A stretch of DNA of 64,000 bases. Source: Nitrospirota bacterium (lineage in GTDB: Bacteria > Nitrospirota > Leptospirillia > Leptospirillales > Leptospirillaceae). Shown piece after piece: positions 1 to 10,009 of the stretch. The first letter of the stretch is position 1; each line of letters begins with the position of its first letter. The translations under genes were made by a program, and so were the position numbers. The stretch is taken from positions 1-64,000 of the forward strand of contig JAJYYA010000066.1 in the NCBI GenBank assembly GCA_021801345.1. Direction: 5' to 3'. The notes under the pieces are model-generated. The model searched no databases. It worked only from the letters and a program-made list of their open reading frames with translations, and was not told the origin of the DNA.

Positions 1-1237
1 GGAAGACCCCGGACTGGCAGTTGTCGACCTTGCCCCGGGTGCCGCAGTACTGGCGGATCACCCCGACCGACTCACTCCCCTTCTTGGGGAACTCGGAGGA
101 GTCGATCGTGTACATGGCGAGTTCCGGGTCCTGGGCCCCGATCGCTTCCGCAAGCTTCTTCTGGTGGATCGACTTCATGAGAGTTTCGTTCCATGCGTAG
201 TGCGAGACGAAGCGCTGGAGATTCCTGACATGGTCCAGGCCGCCCAGTTTGAGGGCGATGGGCTCGATGCTCTTTCTCCCGAGATCGGAGAAGAGTCCCA
301 GGGAGTAGATCTGGGAGTAGTTTTGGGTCCGGGAGTCTTTGAAGGCGGGGGCGAAGTCCTGGTGAAAGAGCGAGAGCTCTCCGGCCAAAACCGCAAGGTC
401 GTCTTCCCCCAACTCCTCTCCCTCCGCAAGAAGGTCGGGAGCGACATGCCATGCGGCGGGGAGAACGATCCGGTTCGGAGGCCCCGCCGGAGCCGTCAGG
501 AGCAGGGCCTTCCGCGGTTCCTTGGCGGGAGGAGGCCGAGAGGAAGCGGGGTCTTTTCTGGGCCGTCCCCGCTTGCGGGCCGGAGGGGGCACGGGCTTCG
601 GAAGAAAGCCTCCGAGCACGCGGAACTCCGGGTCGAGCACCGCGAGATAGATGTCCTTGACCTGCCCGTGATGGACGTATCCCACGCGTCCTTTTTTCGA
701 GAAGCCCTTGCTCTGGCCCAGGCGGAGAAAGCCGGAGGCCCGGTAGCTGGCCCCCGAATGATGGGCGGGATCCACGAAGCTCTCCACCAGCCAGGGAGCG
801 AAGCCGAACCGCTCCTCCCAGTCGGCGGGAAGACGGCGGAGAGTCTGGCCCAGAACATGGGAGGCGAGGTTCTTGACCCGCACTCCCGGCAGGATCAGGA
901 AGCGGGAGTTGTTGACCAGACGGGAGCGATGGATCTTCTTTTCTTCCGGAGACCAGCCGATCCACCAGTCCCGGACCTCAAGCTTGGGGGCCGGTCCGGA
1001 GAAGGAGAGAGCCGCCACAGGTTCTGTCCCCACTTTGGCCAGATACTTGATCCGGCGCCCGGGAAGCTTCTTGTACCCCAGGGGATGGTGCTCCTGCATC
1101 AGCTCGTCCCAGCACCTCTCGTCGTCGGATCCTGGGAGTACAGGCAGGACGGAGACCTTGCCGAGATCCTTGAGCGTTCCGACAAAGACGCTCGCTTCGT
1201 CCGCCGGGCTGACTGATTCCGTTTCGACTGTCTTCAC
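1..1237 (-). CDS. IS701-like transposase with N-terminal DUF4338-type domain (partial, runs off left edge)
   Basis: Reading the minus strand from a GTG at 1237 gives an uninterrupted frame of about 412 codons to the window edge. The start is set by a perfect AGGAGG five bases upstream (complement of 1243-1248). The front half contains 'HHPLGYKKLPGRRIKYL' and 'ADWEERFG..PWLVESFVDPA', typical of DUF4338 (the DruA-like domain fused to some transposases). A basic proline-rich linker (RKRGRPRK) follows. The last part reads 'IDSSEFPKKGSESVGVIRQY' then 'CGTRGKVDNCQSGVF', which matches the first catalytic aspartate region of IS701-family DDE transposases. The remaining DDE residues and the stop lie outside the window. 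The family call rests on motif memory, not a search. Mobile DNA at this edge explains why the gene stands apart from its neighbours. Confidence 0.8.
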   Translation of the reverse strand, partial: MKTVETESVSPADEASVFVGTLKDLGKVSVLPVLPGSDDERCWDELMQEHHPLGYKKLPGRRIKYLAKVGTEPVAALSFSGPAPKLEVRDWWIGWSPEEKKIHRSRLVNNSRFLILPGVRVKNLASHVLGQTLRRLPADWEERFGFAPWLVESFVDPAHHSGASYRASGFLRLGQSKGFSKKGRVGYVHHGQVKDIYLAVLDPEFRVLGGFLPKPVPPPARKRGRPRKDPASSRPPPAKEPRKALLLTAPAGPPNRIVLPAAWHVAPDLLAEGEELGEDDLAVLAGELSLFHQDFAPAFKDSRTQNYSQIYSLGLFSDLGRKSIEPIALKLGGLDHVRNLQRFVSHYAWNETLMKSIHQKKLAEAIGAQDPELAMYTIDSSEFPKKGSESVGVIRQYCGTRGKVDNCQSGVF

Positions 1238-1279
1238 ACGTTCCTCCTGTCGATTGCGCCTCCGTTCACGACAGGAAAA

Positions 1280-1324
1280 ACGATACAAAAAAAAAGGGGC
1301 GTGTTTACCCCTCTTTTATATCGT
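1280..1324 (-). terminator. Rho-independent terminator of the glmM-comEC unit
   Basis: On the minus strand the sequence reads GGGG, an eight-base loop, CCCC and then a run of nine or more T, starting about 45 bases after the comEC stop. Flanking AAAA/TTTT and an outer ACGATA/TATCGT pairing lengthen the stem. The outer palindrome could also mark the end of the adjacent insertion sequence. Confidence 0.7.
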
Positions 1325-1355
1325 TTGAGCTAGCACTATTTGTGTCGTTGTAGAG

Positions 1356-3044
1356 TTAGTCAAGAGCCCATCTTTCGGGGAGGGCAGGGAGGATCCGGTC
1401 GAGGTTTTTCCTCTCCCGGTCCGGAGAGTACCGGATCCCCCCCTCCGGGTCGGGGCCGAGTGCCGGACGGATCTCTCCGGGACCTTCGGGCCGGGGAAGG
1501 GCCAGCGAGAGCAGAAAGAGGATCAGAAGGGAGACTGCCCCCGTGCGGAAGGAGAGTCTCGGAGAGAGAAGGACCCCTGCGGCGAACAGGTAGAAGAGGA
1601 GGATGAGCAGCGGGCTGGGGGGAGGAAGGGCAAGGGAGGCTCCCGGGACTCTTGCGAGCCCGTGGACAAGACCGAGGACGGCATGGGAGAGGGCGACAAG
1701 GATCAGGGAGTATGAGGGGAGGGCGAATGGGTGGATCAGGTGGAGTAGGAGATCGCCCGCTCCCAGAGGAAGAAGAATGTCTCCGGCTAAGGGAACGACG
1801 AGCAGGTTGTCGAAGAGTCCTTCCGGATTGAGCGTTTTGAAGACCCCGGCAAGAAGGGGGGCGGTCAGGAGCGTGATGGCCGCCCCCGACCAAAGGGGAG
1901 AAAAGGATTTCTTCTTCGACCCCTCTCCCCCGCTCTCCGGAGATCTTGCCCGGCCGGCCCAGACCAGCCCCCAGAGGGCCAAAAGCGAGAGAAGGAAGGA
2001 GAGGGAGGAGGCCAGTCGGGGGAGAGCGGCCAGCATGACAAGTGTCGAGAGCCCCAGAATCGCGGGAAAGTCGAGATCGATAAAGACAAAGCGGAGGACC
2101 GTGGCCAGGGCGAACCCCAAAAAGGCCCGAAGGGCGGCCTCGGGAGCCCCAATCATGAGGGTATAGCCTCCCAGGAGGGGGAGCAGGAGAAGGGGCAGAA
2201 GACGACCCGCCGCCATCCGTATAAGGAGATGCCGCAGGAGAAAGAGCGGGAGGAGGCGGAGGAGAAGGAGAACCAGGGCCCCCAGAAAAAGGGCCAAAAG
2301 GGTCATGTGCTCCCCGGAAACCGAAAGCAGGTGCGAGACTCCGGCCTTCGTGAAGTCCTCTTTTTCTCCTGGGGAGAGCCCCCGGGTGTCCGAGAGGAGA
2401 AGGGCCGAGAGAAGGGCGGCGCTCTCCCTGGGAAGGGTGGACTGGAGATGGCGGGAGAGATCCTCCCGGATATGGTCGAGCGCCTTTCGGAGCCTTTCTG
2501 TGGGGGAGGTTCCCCGAACGATCTCGAGGGGAGCCGAGGGGGTGAGAAGGTAAAAGGGAGAGCCCTCCCTGAAAAGGCTCCGGCGGGATGGGCGGGAGGA
2601 GGGGGAGATGACCCCGTCTAGGCAGTCCCCCGGCTCGAGAGGTTCAGAAAGCCTCTCCTGGGGGATGTAGAGACGAAAGTATGCGGGAAGCCCCGGGGCG
2701 GTTCCGTCGTTTTTGAAGGAGGCGACGACTCCGCGGGCGGCGGCTTCCGGCGCCTTGTCGAGGCAGAGAAAAAACGCCTCCGAACGATGGGCGCGGGGGA
2801 GTCCGGGGTCGCTCGGGAGGGCCAGTAGGCCCCCCGCGAAGGAGGCGATCAGAACCAGGGGCGGCAGGATCCGCCCGAGACCGGATACGGGAGGCAAAAA
2901 GAGGGAGAAAAGGAGAAGAAGCCCCGTCAGCAGGGGATAAAGAGGGGCGAGGGAGGAGAGGAAGAGCCCGGCGACGGCGAGAACGGAGGCCGGGAAGAGG
3001 GCGCGGACGGTCAGAAGGTTTGAGGCGGGGGCGTCTGAAGGCAA
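1356..3044 (-). CDS. comEC: ComEC/Rec2-type DNA uptake channel, without the beta-lactamase-like domain
   Basis: ComEC forms the inner-membrane channel through which single-stranded DNA enters in natural transformation. The 562-residue product starts with two or more hydrophobic segments, has a soluble OB-like stretch (about residues 90-185), then a long competence domain with many membrane helices. The family hallmark 'AGVSHLLSVSGEHM' lies near residue 240. Full-length ComEC proteins (about 700-800 residues) end in a metallo-beta-lactamase-like domain; here the protein stops after the last helices and a short charged tail, so that domain is missing. The start is uncertain: a TTG at 3044 gives the longest frame, with no clear ribosome site. 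It follows glmM by 10 bases and shares its transcript. Confidence 0.8.
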   Translation of the reverse strand: MPSDAPASNLLTVRALFPASVLAVAGLFLSSLAPLYPLLTGLLLLFSLFLPPVSGLGRILPPLVLIASFAGGLLALPSDPGLPRAHRSEAFFLCLDKAPEAAARGVVASFKNDGTAPGLPAYFRLYIPQERLSEPLEPGDCLDGVISPSSRPSRRSLFREGSPFYLLTPSAPLEIVRGTSPTERLRKALDHIREDLSRHLQSTLPRESAALLSALLLSDTRGLSPGEKEDFTKAGVSHLLSVSGEHMTLLALFLGALVLLLLRLLPLFLLRHLLIRMAAGRLLPLLLLPLLGGYTLMIGAPEAALRAFLGFALATVLRFVFIDLDFPAILGLSTLVMLAALPRLASSLSFLLSLLALWGLVWAGRARSPESGGEGSKKKSFSPLWSGAAITLLTAPLLAGVFKTLNPEGLFDNLLVVPLAGDILLPLGAGDLLLHLIHPFALPSYSLILVALSHAVLGLVHGLARVPGASLALPPPSPLLILLFYLFAAGVLLSPRLSFRTGAVSLLILFLLSLALPRPEGPGEIRPALGPDPEGGIRYSPDRERKNLDRILPALPERWALD

Positions 3045-3054
3045 GGGCCGCGTG

Positions 3055-4434
3055 TCAGTCGGAAGAGGTGCGGGGGGCGAGGTCGAGGGCGACCGCCTCC
3101 TCGAGCTCCTGCATCATCCGGTTCAAAAGATCGGCATCGGGCCCCTCGAGCATGATGCGGATGGCCATCTCCGTTCCCGAGTACCGCAGAAGGAGCCGTC
3201 CGTGGCCTGCGAGGAGCGTGTCGACATGCTCCTTCCTCCGGGAGAGCTCCGGGAGGGTTTCGATGGGGGGCTTGGATCCGACGGGAAGGGTCTTGAGAAT
3301 CTGGGGGTAGGGCTCCATGACGCGCGCGGCATCGTCGAGGGAGATCCCTTCCCTGTCGAGGAGGGAGAGGAGCTGGAGTGCCGTGATCAGGCCATCTCCT
3401 GTGGTGAGGTAGTCCCGGAAGATGATGTGGCCGGACTGCTCTCCTCCGAAGGAGAGAGCGAGACGGTCGAGCTCTTCGAGGATATAGCGGTCTCCCACCT
3501 GGGTCTTCCGAAGGGTGATCCCGTGGCGGCGCATCGCCTCTTCGAGGGCGAGATTGCTCATGACGGTGGTCACGAGCGTGTCCCCGGGCAGGCGGCCCGT
3601 CTTCTTGAGGTAGGGGGCGATGATCGCCATGATCCGGTCCCCGTCGAGGATCTGCCCCTTGCCGGTCACGAAGACCGCCCGGTCGGCATCGCCGTCGAAG
3701 GCGACGCCCATGTCTGCTCCGGTCTCGACCACGCGGCGGGCCAGCGCCTCGGGATAGAGCGCCCCGCAGTTTGCGTTGATGTTGAGGCCATCGGGGGTGT
3801 CGGAGAGGGCGATGACCTCGGCTCCCAGCTCCCGAAAGGCCATGGGGGCGAGCTTGTAGGACCCTCCGTTGGCCATGTCGGCCACGATCCGCACCCCGTC
3901 GAACTTCTGCTTCCGGGGAAGGGTGTTCTTCACGAACTCCACGTAGCGTCCTTCGGCGCCGGAGAGTCGGGAGACCTTCCCGATGAGCGCCCCCGTCGGC
4001 CGGATGTGGTCGATCTCCGTCCCCGTCACAAGCTGTTCGATCTTGTCCTCGAGCTCGTCGGGGAGTTTCAGTGCCTCAGAGGAGAAGAACTTGATCCCGT
4101 TGTCGTCGTAGGGGTTGTGGGAGGCGGAAATCATGATGCCGGCATCGGCGCGGAGGCTTCGGGTGAGGTGGGCGATCCCGGGGGTCGTGAAGGGGCCGAC
4201 GAGGATCACGTTGACCCCCATGGAGGTCAGCCCCGAGGTCAGCCCCATCTCGAGCATGTAGCCCGAGATGCGGGTGTCCTTGCCGATGACGACGTGGTGC
4301 TCTTCGCCGGCCCGGGCAAAAAGATGGGCGGCGGCACGGCCCAGACGGAAGGCCATCTCGCCGGTCACGGGATGGATGTTGGCGCGTCCGCGAATTCCGT
4401 CCGTTCCGAAAAGGCGGCCAGAATGCTTGCTCAA
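3055..4434 (-). CDS. glmM: Phosphoglucosamine mutase
   Basis: Interconverts glucosamine-6-phosphate and glucosamine-1-phosphate on the route to UDP-GlcNAc for peptidoglycan and LPS. The 459 residues match the usual length. The N-terminus has 'LFGTDGIRG', the phosphoserine loop is 'MISASHNPYDDNGIKFF' (Ser around residue 101), the metal loop is 'DGDADRA' and the sugar loop 'GGEQSGHII'; the C-terminal phosphate-binding 'LRYSGTE' is also present. The start is a TTG at 4434 preceded by GGAGGAG seven bases away. It is the first gene of a two-gene unit with comEC. The 745 bases upstream contain the duplicated 146-bp segment. Confidence 0.97.
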   Translation of the reverse strand: MSKHSGRLFGTDGIRGRANIHPVTGEMAFRLGRAAAHLFARAGEEHHVVIGKDTRISGYMLEMGLTSGLTSMGVNVILVGPFTTPGIAHLTRSLRADAGIMISASHNPYDDNGIKFFSSEALKLPDELEDKIEQLVTGTEIDHIRPTGALIGKVSRLSGAEGRYVEFVKNTLPRKQKFDGVRIVADMANGGSYKLAPMAFRELGAEVIALSDTPDGLNINANCGALYPEALARRVVETGADMGVAFDGDADRAVFVTGKGQILDGDRIMAIIAPYLKKTGRLPGDTLVTTVMSNLALEEAMRRHGITLRKTQVGDRYILEELDRLALSFGGEQSGHIIFRDYLTTGDGLITALQLLSLLDREGISLDDAARVMEPYPQILKTLPVGSKPPIETLPELSRRKEHVDTLLAGHGRLLLRYSGTEMAIRIMLEGPDADLLNRMMQELEEAVALDLAPRTSSD

Positions 4435-4495
4435 GAGAGTCTCCTCCGCAACAGGATAGGGCTTTATGACTATTTCCTGACTAGTTCAACTATTT

Positions 4496-4641
4496 TGTTG
4501 GAACTCATTCCAACCGGCTTTCCGAACAAGGGGGAGAGCCGGGTAGAATGGATTCGAGAGTGACACACTTTTTGTTCTCGACTGAAGACCCCCAGGAATC
4601 CTTTGGTCTTCTGTCACAACTTTCAAGGGAACAGAGCCAAT
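4496..4641. repeat. 146-bp direct repeat, copy 1
   Basis: Copy 1 of a near-identical pair (the other is at 4943-5088), differing at one base that I can see (CACACTT here, CGCACTT there). It opens with the palindrome GTTGGAA-CTCA-TTCCAAC and ends at GAGCCAAT. No protein in it looks real. Its origin is unknown; it may be a remnant of a mobile element or a duplicated regulatory segment upstream of glmM. Confidence 0.9.
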
Positions 4642-4680
4642 GATTGAAATGGAAATGGTGCGGGAATAGGGAGTTGCACC

Positions 4681-4824
4681 CTATATTGCGTTTCTCCCGG
4701 ATTCCATCAAGTAGGACAATTTTTCAACACTTATCTCTCGCCTAGATTGGAAGTGTCCCACCTCGGCCCGCAGAAACGCCACTCCGCACCAAACGCATGC
4801 AAAAAATGCGAATGAGTTTTCCAT
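4681..4824 (-). CDS. Possible 47-residue membrane peptide between the direct repeats
   Basis: An ATG at 4824 is preceded on the minus strand by GGAGG with five-base spacing, a strong ribosome site. The 47-residue product begins with a hydrophobic stretch (SFAFFACVWCGVAFL, about residues 4-18) followed by a charged tail ending near 4681. The surrounding 300 bases are visibly more AT-rich than the rest of the window and are bracketed by the 146-bp repeats. I do not recognise the peptide. It could be a genuine small membrane protein or a chance frame. Confidence 0.35.
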   Translation of the reverse strand: MENSFAFFACVWCGVAFLRAEVGHFQSRREISVEKLSYLMESGRNAI

Positions 4825-4942
4825 AAGCACCTCCACTAATGATGTTGTGTCAATGCCAATTTCCAACCCAAACAAGATACTCATGTTGAATCTGATCCCT
4901 ACCGTTACCTCCGAGACGAAAAAACAAGGCTATGTTCCACTG

Positions 4943-5088
4943 TGTTGGAACTCATTCCAACCGGCTTTCCGAACAAGGGGGAGAGCCGGGTAGAATGGAT
5001 TCGAGAGTGACGCACTTTTTGTTCTCGACTGAAGACCCCCAGGAATCCTTTGGTCTTCTGTCACAACTTTCAAGGGAACAGAGCCAAT
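4943..5088. repeat. 146-bp direct repeat, copy 2
   Basis: Second copy of the segment at 4496-4641, in the same orientation, with one visible mismatch. Together the copies bracket 301 bases of AT-richer sequence. The copy ends just before a TTTTTTCTATAAT stretch. Nothing else is recognisable between this copy and the end of the ybbR gene at 5181. Confidence 0.9.
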
Positions 5089-5180
5089 TTTTTCTATAAT
5101 AGCAGTTTTTCCCGAATTTGAAAGACGCATGCACCGCCCCGGGAGAGGGGGAGAGGTGTGTCGGGGGCTAGCGGCACCGG

Positions 5181-5861
5181 CTAACGGGAGCGGACGGGAC
5201 GGGAGATTTCGACCGTCACGGTCTTGGGAGAAAGAATCCTGAAGTGGGAGGGGTCGGGGGAGACCAGTCCCACGGTCATCTTCTCTATGCTCCGGTCGCC
5301 GAGGCGAGAGAGTTCGATCGGCTCCGTCTTGATGAAGGCGAGACGGGAGAGAAGGGTCCGGTCTCCTTCGACCTCGGCCGTGCGGGGATTGACGCGAAGG
5401 CTGAGGGGGGTGATCCGGTTCCGGGTCTCCCCGATGAATTGGGGGACGACGGGAATCTCTCTCCGGCCCAGAGTGAGGATCCGCAGGGAAAGGTTCGAGG
5501 GCGAGAAGCGTATGACCGAGATCCCCGAGGGAAGGGTCACGTTCTTTTCGTCAAGCCGGAGGAAGCGGCGCCCCGGGCGAAAGCCGCGGCCGTCGAGAAG
5601 AACGAAGAGGCGTTCGGGGTGGATTCGCCGGCTCATCCCCGGAGGTCCCTTGAGGGTGATGGTGACATGGTCGGGGGTCGTCCGGCCCACCTCGAGATGG
5701 GCCGGAAGGTTCGCCACGGTCACCGGAAGGGTGAGCGTGAGCAGTTCGCTTCCGGTCCGGCTGATGTGGTACCAGAGAAAAAGGGCAAGACCGAGGGCCA
5801 GGGCCTTGAGCGAAAGGTTTTTCGAGAAAATCTTCACGAGTCCCTCCCGTTGTCCGCTCAT
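5181..5861 (-). CDS. cdaR: YbbR-domain regulator of the diadenylate cyclase
   Basis: The 226-residue product has one N-terminal membrane anchor (LSLKALALGLALFLWYHIS) followed by extracytoplasmic YbbR-like repeats rich in 'P..V.V.LKGPP' and 'V.P..V.V'. YbbR/CdaR proteins bind and modulate CdaA-type c-di-AMP synthases. The ATG at 5861 overlaps the cdaA stop as ATGA, so translation is probably coupled. A much longer upstream open frame exists in the same register, but it lies inside cdaA and is a shadow. Last gene of the folP-cdaA-cdaR group. Confidence 0.88.
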   Translation of the reverse strand: MSGQREGLVKIFSKNLSLKALALGLALFLWYHISRTGSELLTLTLPVTVANLPAHLEVGRTTPDHVTITLKGPPGMSRRIHPERLFVLLDGRGFRPGRRFLRLDEKNVTLPSGISVIRFSPSNLSLRILTLGRREIPVVPQFIGETRNRITPLSLRVNPRTAEVEGDRTLLSRLAFIKTEPIELSRLGDRSIEKMTVGLVSPDPSHFRILSPKTVTVEISRPVRSR

Positions 5862-6751
5862 GAGGGGGCGTCCTTCCGGGGGGGCTTGCCCGAGAGGCCG
5901 AGGGCGCGCATGAGGGGCTTGGCTCCGGGAAGGAGGGAGAAGACGCCCAAAAGAGTCCTTCTGAGGGCGTGAAGCCGGCGGTTCGGCGGAAGACGATTTT
6001 CCTTGCGGAAAAGGCGGGCGAGTGTCTGCCGGAAGAGGACCATGTCCGACTGGGGGGTCACGCGACCGGCCACGACGAGGGAGATCTGGGAGGTCTCCTC
6101 GCTCACGACCAGTGCGACGGCGTCGGTCTCCTCGGTGATGCCGATGGCGGCGCGGTGGCGGGTTCCGTACTGCCGGGAGAGATCGGAGGAGAGAGAGATG
6201 GGGAGGAAGCACCCGGCCGTGGCGACGCGGTTCTTCCGGATGATGACCGCCCCGTCGTGGATCGGGGAGTAGGGGAGAAAGAGGCTGACCAGAAGCTCCG
6301 AGGAGATCAGGGCGTCGAGGGGGACTCCGACTTCGACGACCTCGGAGAGATCGGTCGTTCTCTCGATGACGATGATGCCGCCGATGCCGCGGCGGCTTAA
6401 GGTCTGGAGCGCCTTGACGATCTCCTCCGAGTCGATCGGGGTCTCCCCGAGGGGGATGCCGAGAAGGAGCGGGCTCTTCCCGACCCGGGCCAGCGCCTTC
6501 CGGATCTCGGGCTGGAAAAGGATCAGGAGGGCGAGAATGATCTGGGACCAGAAGCTCGTGATCAGCCAGTTGAGCGTATAGAGCTTGAGCCACCCCGAGA
6601 CGAAGAAGACGAGAAGAAAGACCAGGACGCCGATGACCATCTGGAAGGCTCGGGTTCCGCGGATCAGAAGAAGGATCTGGTAGAAGACGAACCAGACGGC
6701 CAGGATGTCGAGGACATTTCTCCAGAAGGAGAAGTGAAGGAGACTATCCAT
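5858..6751 (-). CDS. cdaA: Diadenylate cyclase, membrane-bound CdaA type
   Basis: Makes the second messenger c-di-AMP from two ATP. The 297-residue product has three N-terminal membrane helices (roughly residues 12-95), then the DAC domain with the catalytic 'HDGAVII' (DGA) and 'GTRHRAAIGI' (RHR) motifs. The ATG at 6751 overlaps the folP stop by eight bases and fits the family N-terminus ([17 protein letters not shown]); the longer open frame upstream is folP shadow. Clustering with cdaR and cell-wall or folate genes is common for this enzyme. An interesting point is its presence in a Gram-negative lineage. Confidence 0.95.
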   Translation of the reverse strand: MDSLLHFSFWRNVLDILAVWFVFYQILLLIRGTRAFQMVIGVLVFLLVFFVSGWLKLYTLNWLITSFWSQIILALLILFQPEIRKALARVGKSPLLLGIPLGETPIDSEEIVKALQTLSRRGIGGIIVIERTTDLSEVVEVGVPLDALISSELLVSLFLPYSPIHDGAVIIRKNRVATAGCFLPISLSSDLSRQYGTRHRAAIGITEETDAVALVVSEETSQISLVVAGRVTPQSDMVLFRQTLARLFRKENRLPPNRRLHALRRTLLGVFSLLPGAKPLMRALGLSGKPPRKDAPS

Positions 6752-7578
6752 GGGAGGGTCCCGCAATGGCCCGAAGGGTCGATCGGACCTCCCGGGCCAA
6801 TTCCGGCCGATGGGTCCGGAAGAGGGAGACCCCATAAAGAAGGCTCCAGGCCATGACGGCTGCAGTGGCAACGTCCCGGTCGGCAGGGGCGCGATCCTCT
6901 CCCGGGCTGTCGAGAAAGCGCTTTCTCGAGGGGGCGACCATCAATGTGCCAAGACGGGCGAAGCGGTCGGAGGCGCGGAGAAGGGCGAGGTTGTGCTCCC
7001 GGGTCTTCCCGAAGCCGATTCCGGGATCGAGGAGGATCCGGTCCTTTCCGATCCCGTTTTTCTCAAGTCGGTCGAGGCCGTCCCGGAAGAAGGCGTCGAC
7101 GGTGTCGACGACGTTGTCGTAGCGGGGATCCTTTTGCATGGTTTCCGGGGTGCCCCGGGCGTGCATGAGGACGGCCATCACCTGAGGGTTCTTTCGAAGG
7201 ATCTCAAAAAATCCCGGGTCGCACAGACCTCCGACATCGTTGATGAGGGAGGCGCCGAAGGAGAGGGCCTCGTTAAAAAGAGACGGCCTGCGGGTGTCGA
7301 TCGAGAGGGGAATGTCGAGACCGGAAAGAGCCTCGAGGGCGGGAAGCAGACGGTCCCGTTCAACGGATTCGGAGATGGGGGAGGATCCTGGCCGGGTCGA
7401 CTCGGCGCCGAGATCAAGAGCTTCGGCTCCGGCATCGATCAGTCGGCAGGCGTGAGAACGGATCCTTTCGGGAGTGAGACGTCCGTCTCCGGAAAAGGAG
7501 TCGGGGGTGATATTGACGATCCCCATGACAAGGGGGAGCTCCCCCTTGTCGCGGGACCGGTCGAGACGGGTTCGAAAA

Positions 7579-7592
<14 letters not shown>
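6744..7592 (-). CDS. folP: Dihydropteroate synthase
   Basis: Condenses p-aminobenzoate with the pterin pyrophosphate in folate synthesis. The 282-residue TIM-barrel protein shows '[15 protein letters not shown]' near the start, '[15 protein letters not shown]', 'IDTRRP', 'INDVGG' and the distal '[11 protein letters not shown]', all standard for the family. The ATG at 7592 overlaps the ftsH stop by 14 bases, and the gene overlaps cdaA downstream, so the chain is translated from one message. Length and motifs are complete; no anomaly seen. Confidence 0.96.
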
Positions 7593-9378
<1,786 letters not shown>

Positions 9379-9455
9379 CAAGAGGGTCCTCCTTCAGGGG
9401 GTACGAATGTTGATTCTAGCATGGAGGACCCCCCTCTTCAATCGGAGAAAGGAGA

Positions 9456-9486
9456 GGGCAGGGCCCGGAAAGACAGGTCCCTGCCC
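9456..9486 (-). other. Stem-loop between hpt and ftsH
   Basis: GGGCAGGG and CCCTGCCC form a perfect eight-base stem with a 15-base loop, directly after the hpt stop on the minus strand. There is no following T-run, so it is not a classic terminator; it may set transcript stability or partly attenuate ftsH. Confidence 0.45.
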
Positions 9487-9493
9487 GAAGGGC

Positions 9494-10009
9494 TCAGGAG
9501 GTCTGGTCGAGGACGGCGATGAAGGGCAGGGTCCGGTACTTGTTCTTGTAGTCGAGGCCGTATCCGATGACAAACTTGTTCGGAATCGAGAAGCCGGTGT
9601 AGTCCGGAGCGAAGGAGACCTCCCGGCCGGCGGTCTTGTCGAGGAGGGCGCAGAACCTGACGCTCTCGGGGTTGTGGGCGGCCAGTGCATCGAGAATGAT
9701 GCGGGCCGTGTGGCCGCTGTCGACGATATCCTCGATCACGAGAACGTCCGCCCCGGTCAGGACGAGGGAGGGAGAGGAGAGAACCCGGCCCGCTCCGGTG
9801 GGCGACTGCGAGGTCATCATGAAGTCGATCTGCGCCGGGATGCCGATGGATCGGGCAAGGTCGGCCGTAAAGGCAAAGGCCCCCTTCAGGATTCCCATCA
9901 GGACGAGATTTTTTCCTTCGTAGTCGCGGGTGATGCGAAGGCCCAGCTCGCGCACCCTGTGGAGGATCTCTTCCTGGGTGATCAGGGGTTTTCCAAAGAT
10001 TTTTTCCAC
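9494..10009 (-). CDS. hpt: Hypoxanthine phosphoribosyltransferase
   Basis: Purine salvage: joins hypoxanthine or guanine to PRPP. The PRPP loop 'VLVIEDIVDSGHT' and the upstream 'LMGILKGAFAF' are clear, as is the C-terminal 'PNKFVIGYGLDY'. The longer open frame upstream (to 10375) is a tilS shadow. I chose the GTG at 10009, giving 171 residues beginning EKIFGKPLITQEEI, which fits the family length; it overlaps tilS by 28 bases, with GGGAG about 10 bases upstream. An ATT a few codons earlier is a less likely start. Confidence 0.93.
   Translation of the reverse strand: MEKIFGKPLITQEEILHRVRELGLRITRDYEGKNLVLMGILKGAFAFTADLARSIGIPAQIDFMMTSQSPTGAGRVLSSPSLVLTGADVLVIEDIVDSGHTARIILDALAAHNPESVRFCALLDKTAGREVSFAPDYTGFSIPNKFVIGYGLDYKNKYRTLPFIAVLDQTS

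Noticed and set aside
72-965. Minus-strand 297-codon frame at the left edge
   Set aside because: A different frame of the same strand gives clear transposase motifs and a strong ribosome site, so this is a shadow.
3052-4563. Long plus-strand open frame of about 500 codons opposite glmM
   Set aside because: It is the mirror of a certain glmM gene in GC-rich DNA; its product is low-complexity and matches no motif.
4930-5134. Small minus-strand frames overlapping repeat copy 2
   Set aside because: They read through the repeat without a ribosome site or recognisable domain.
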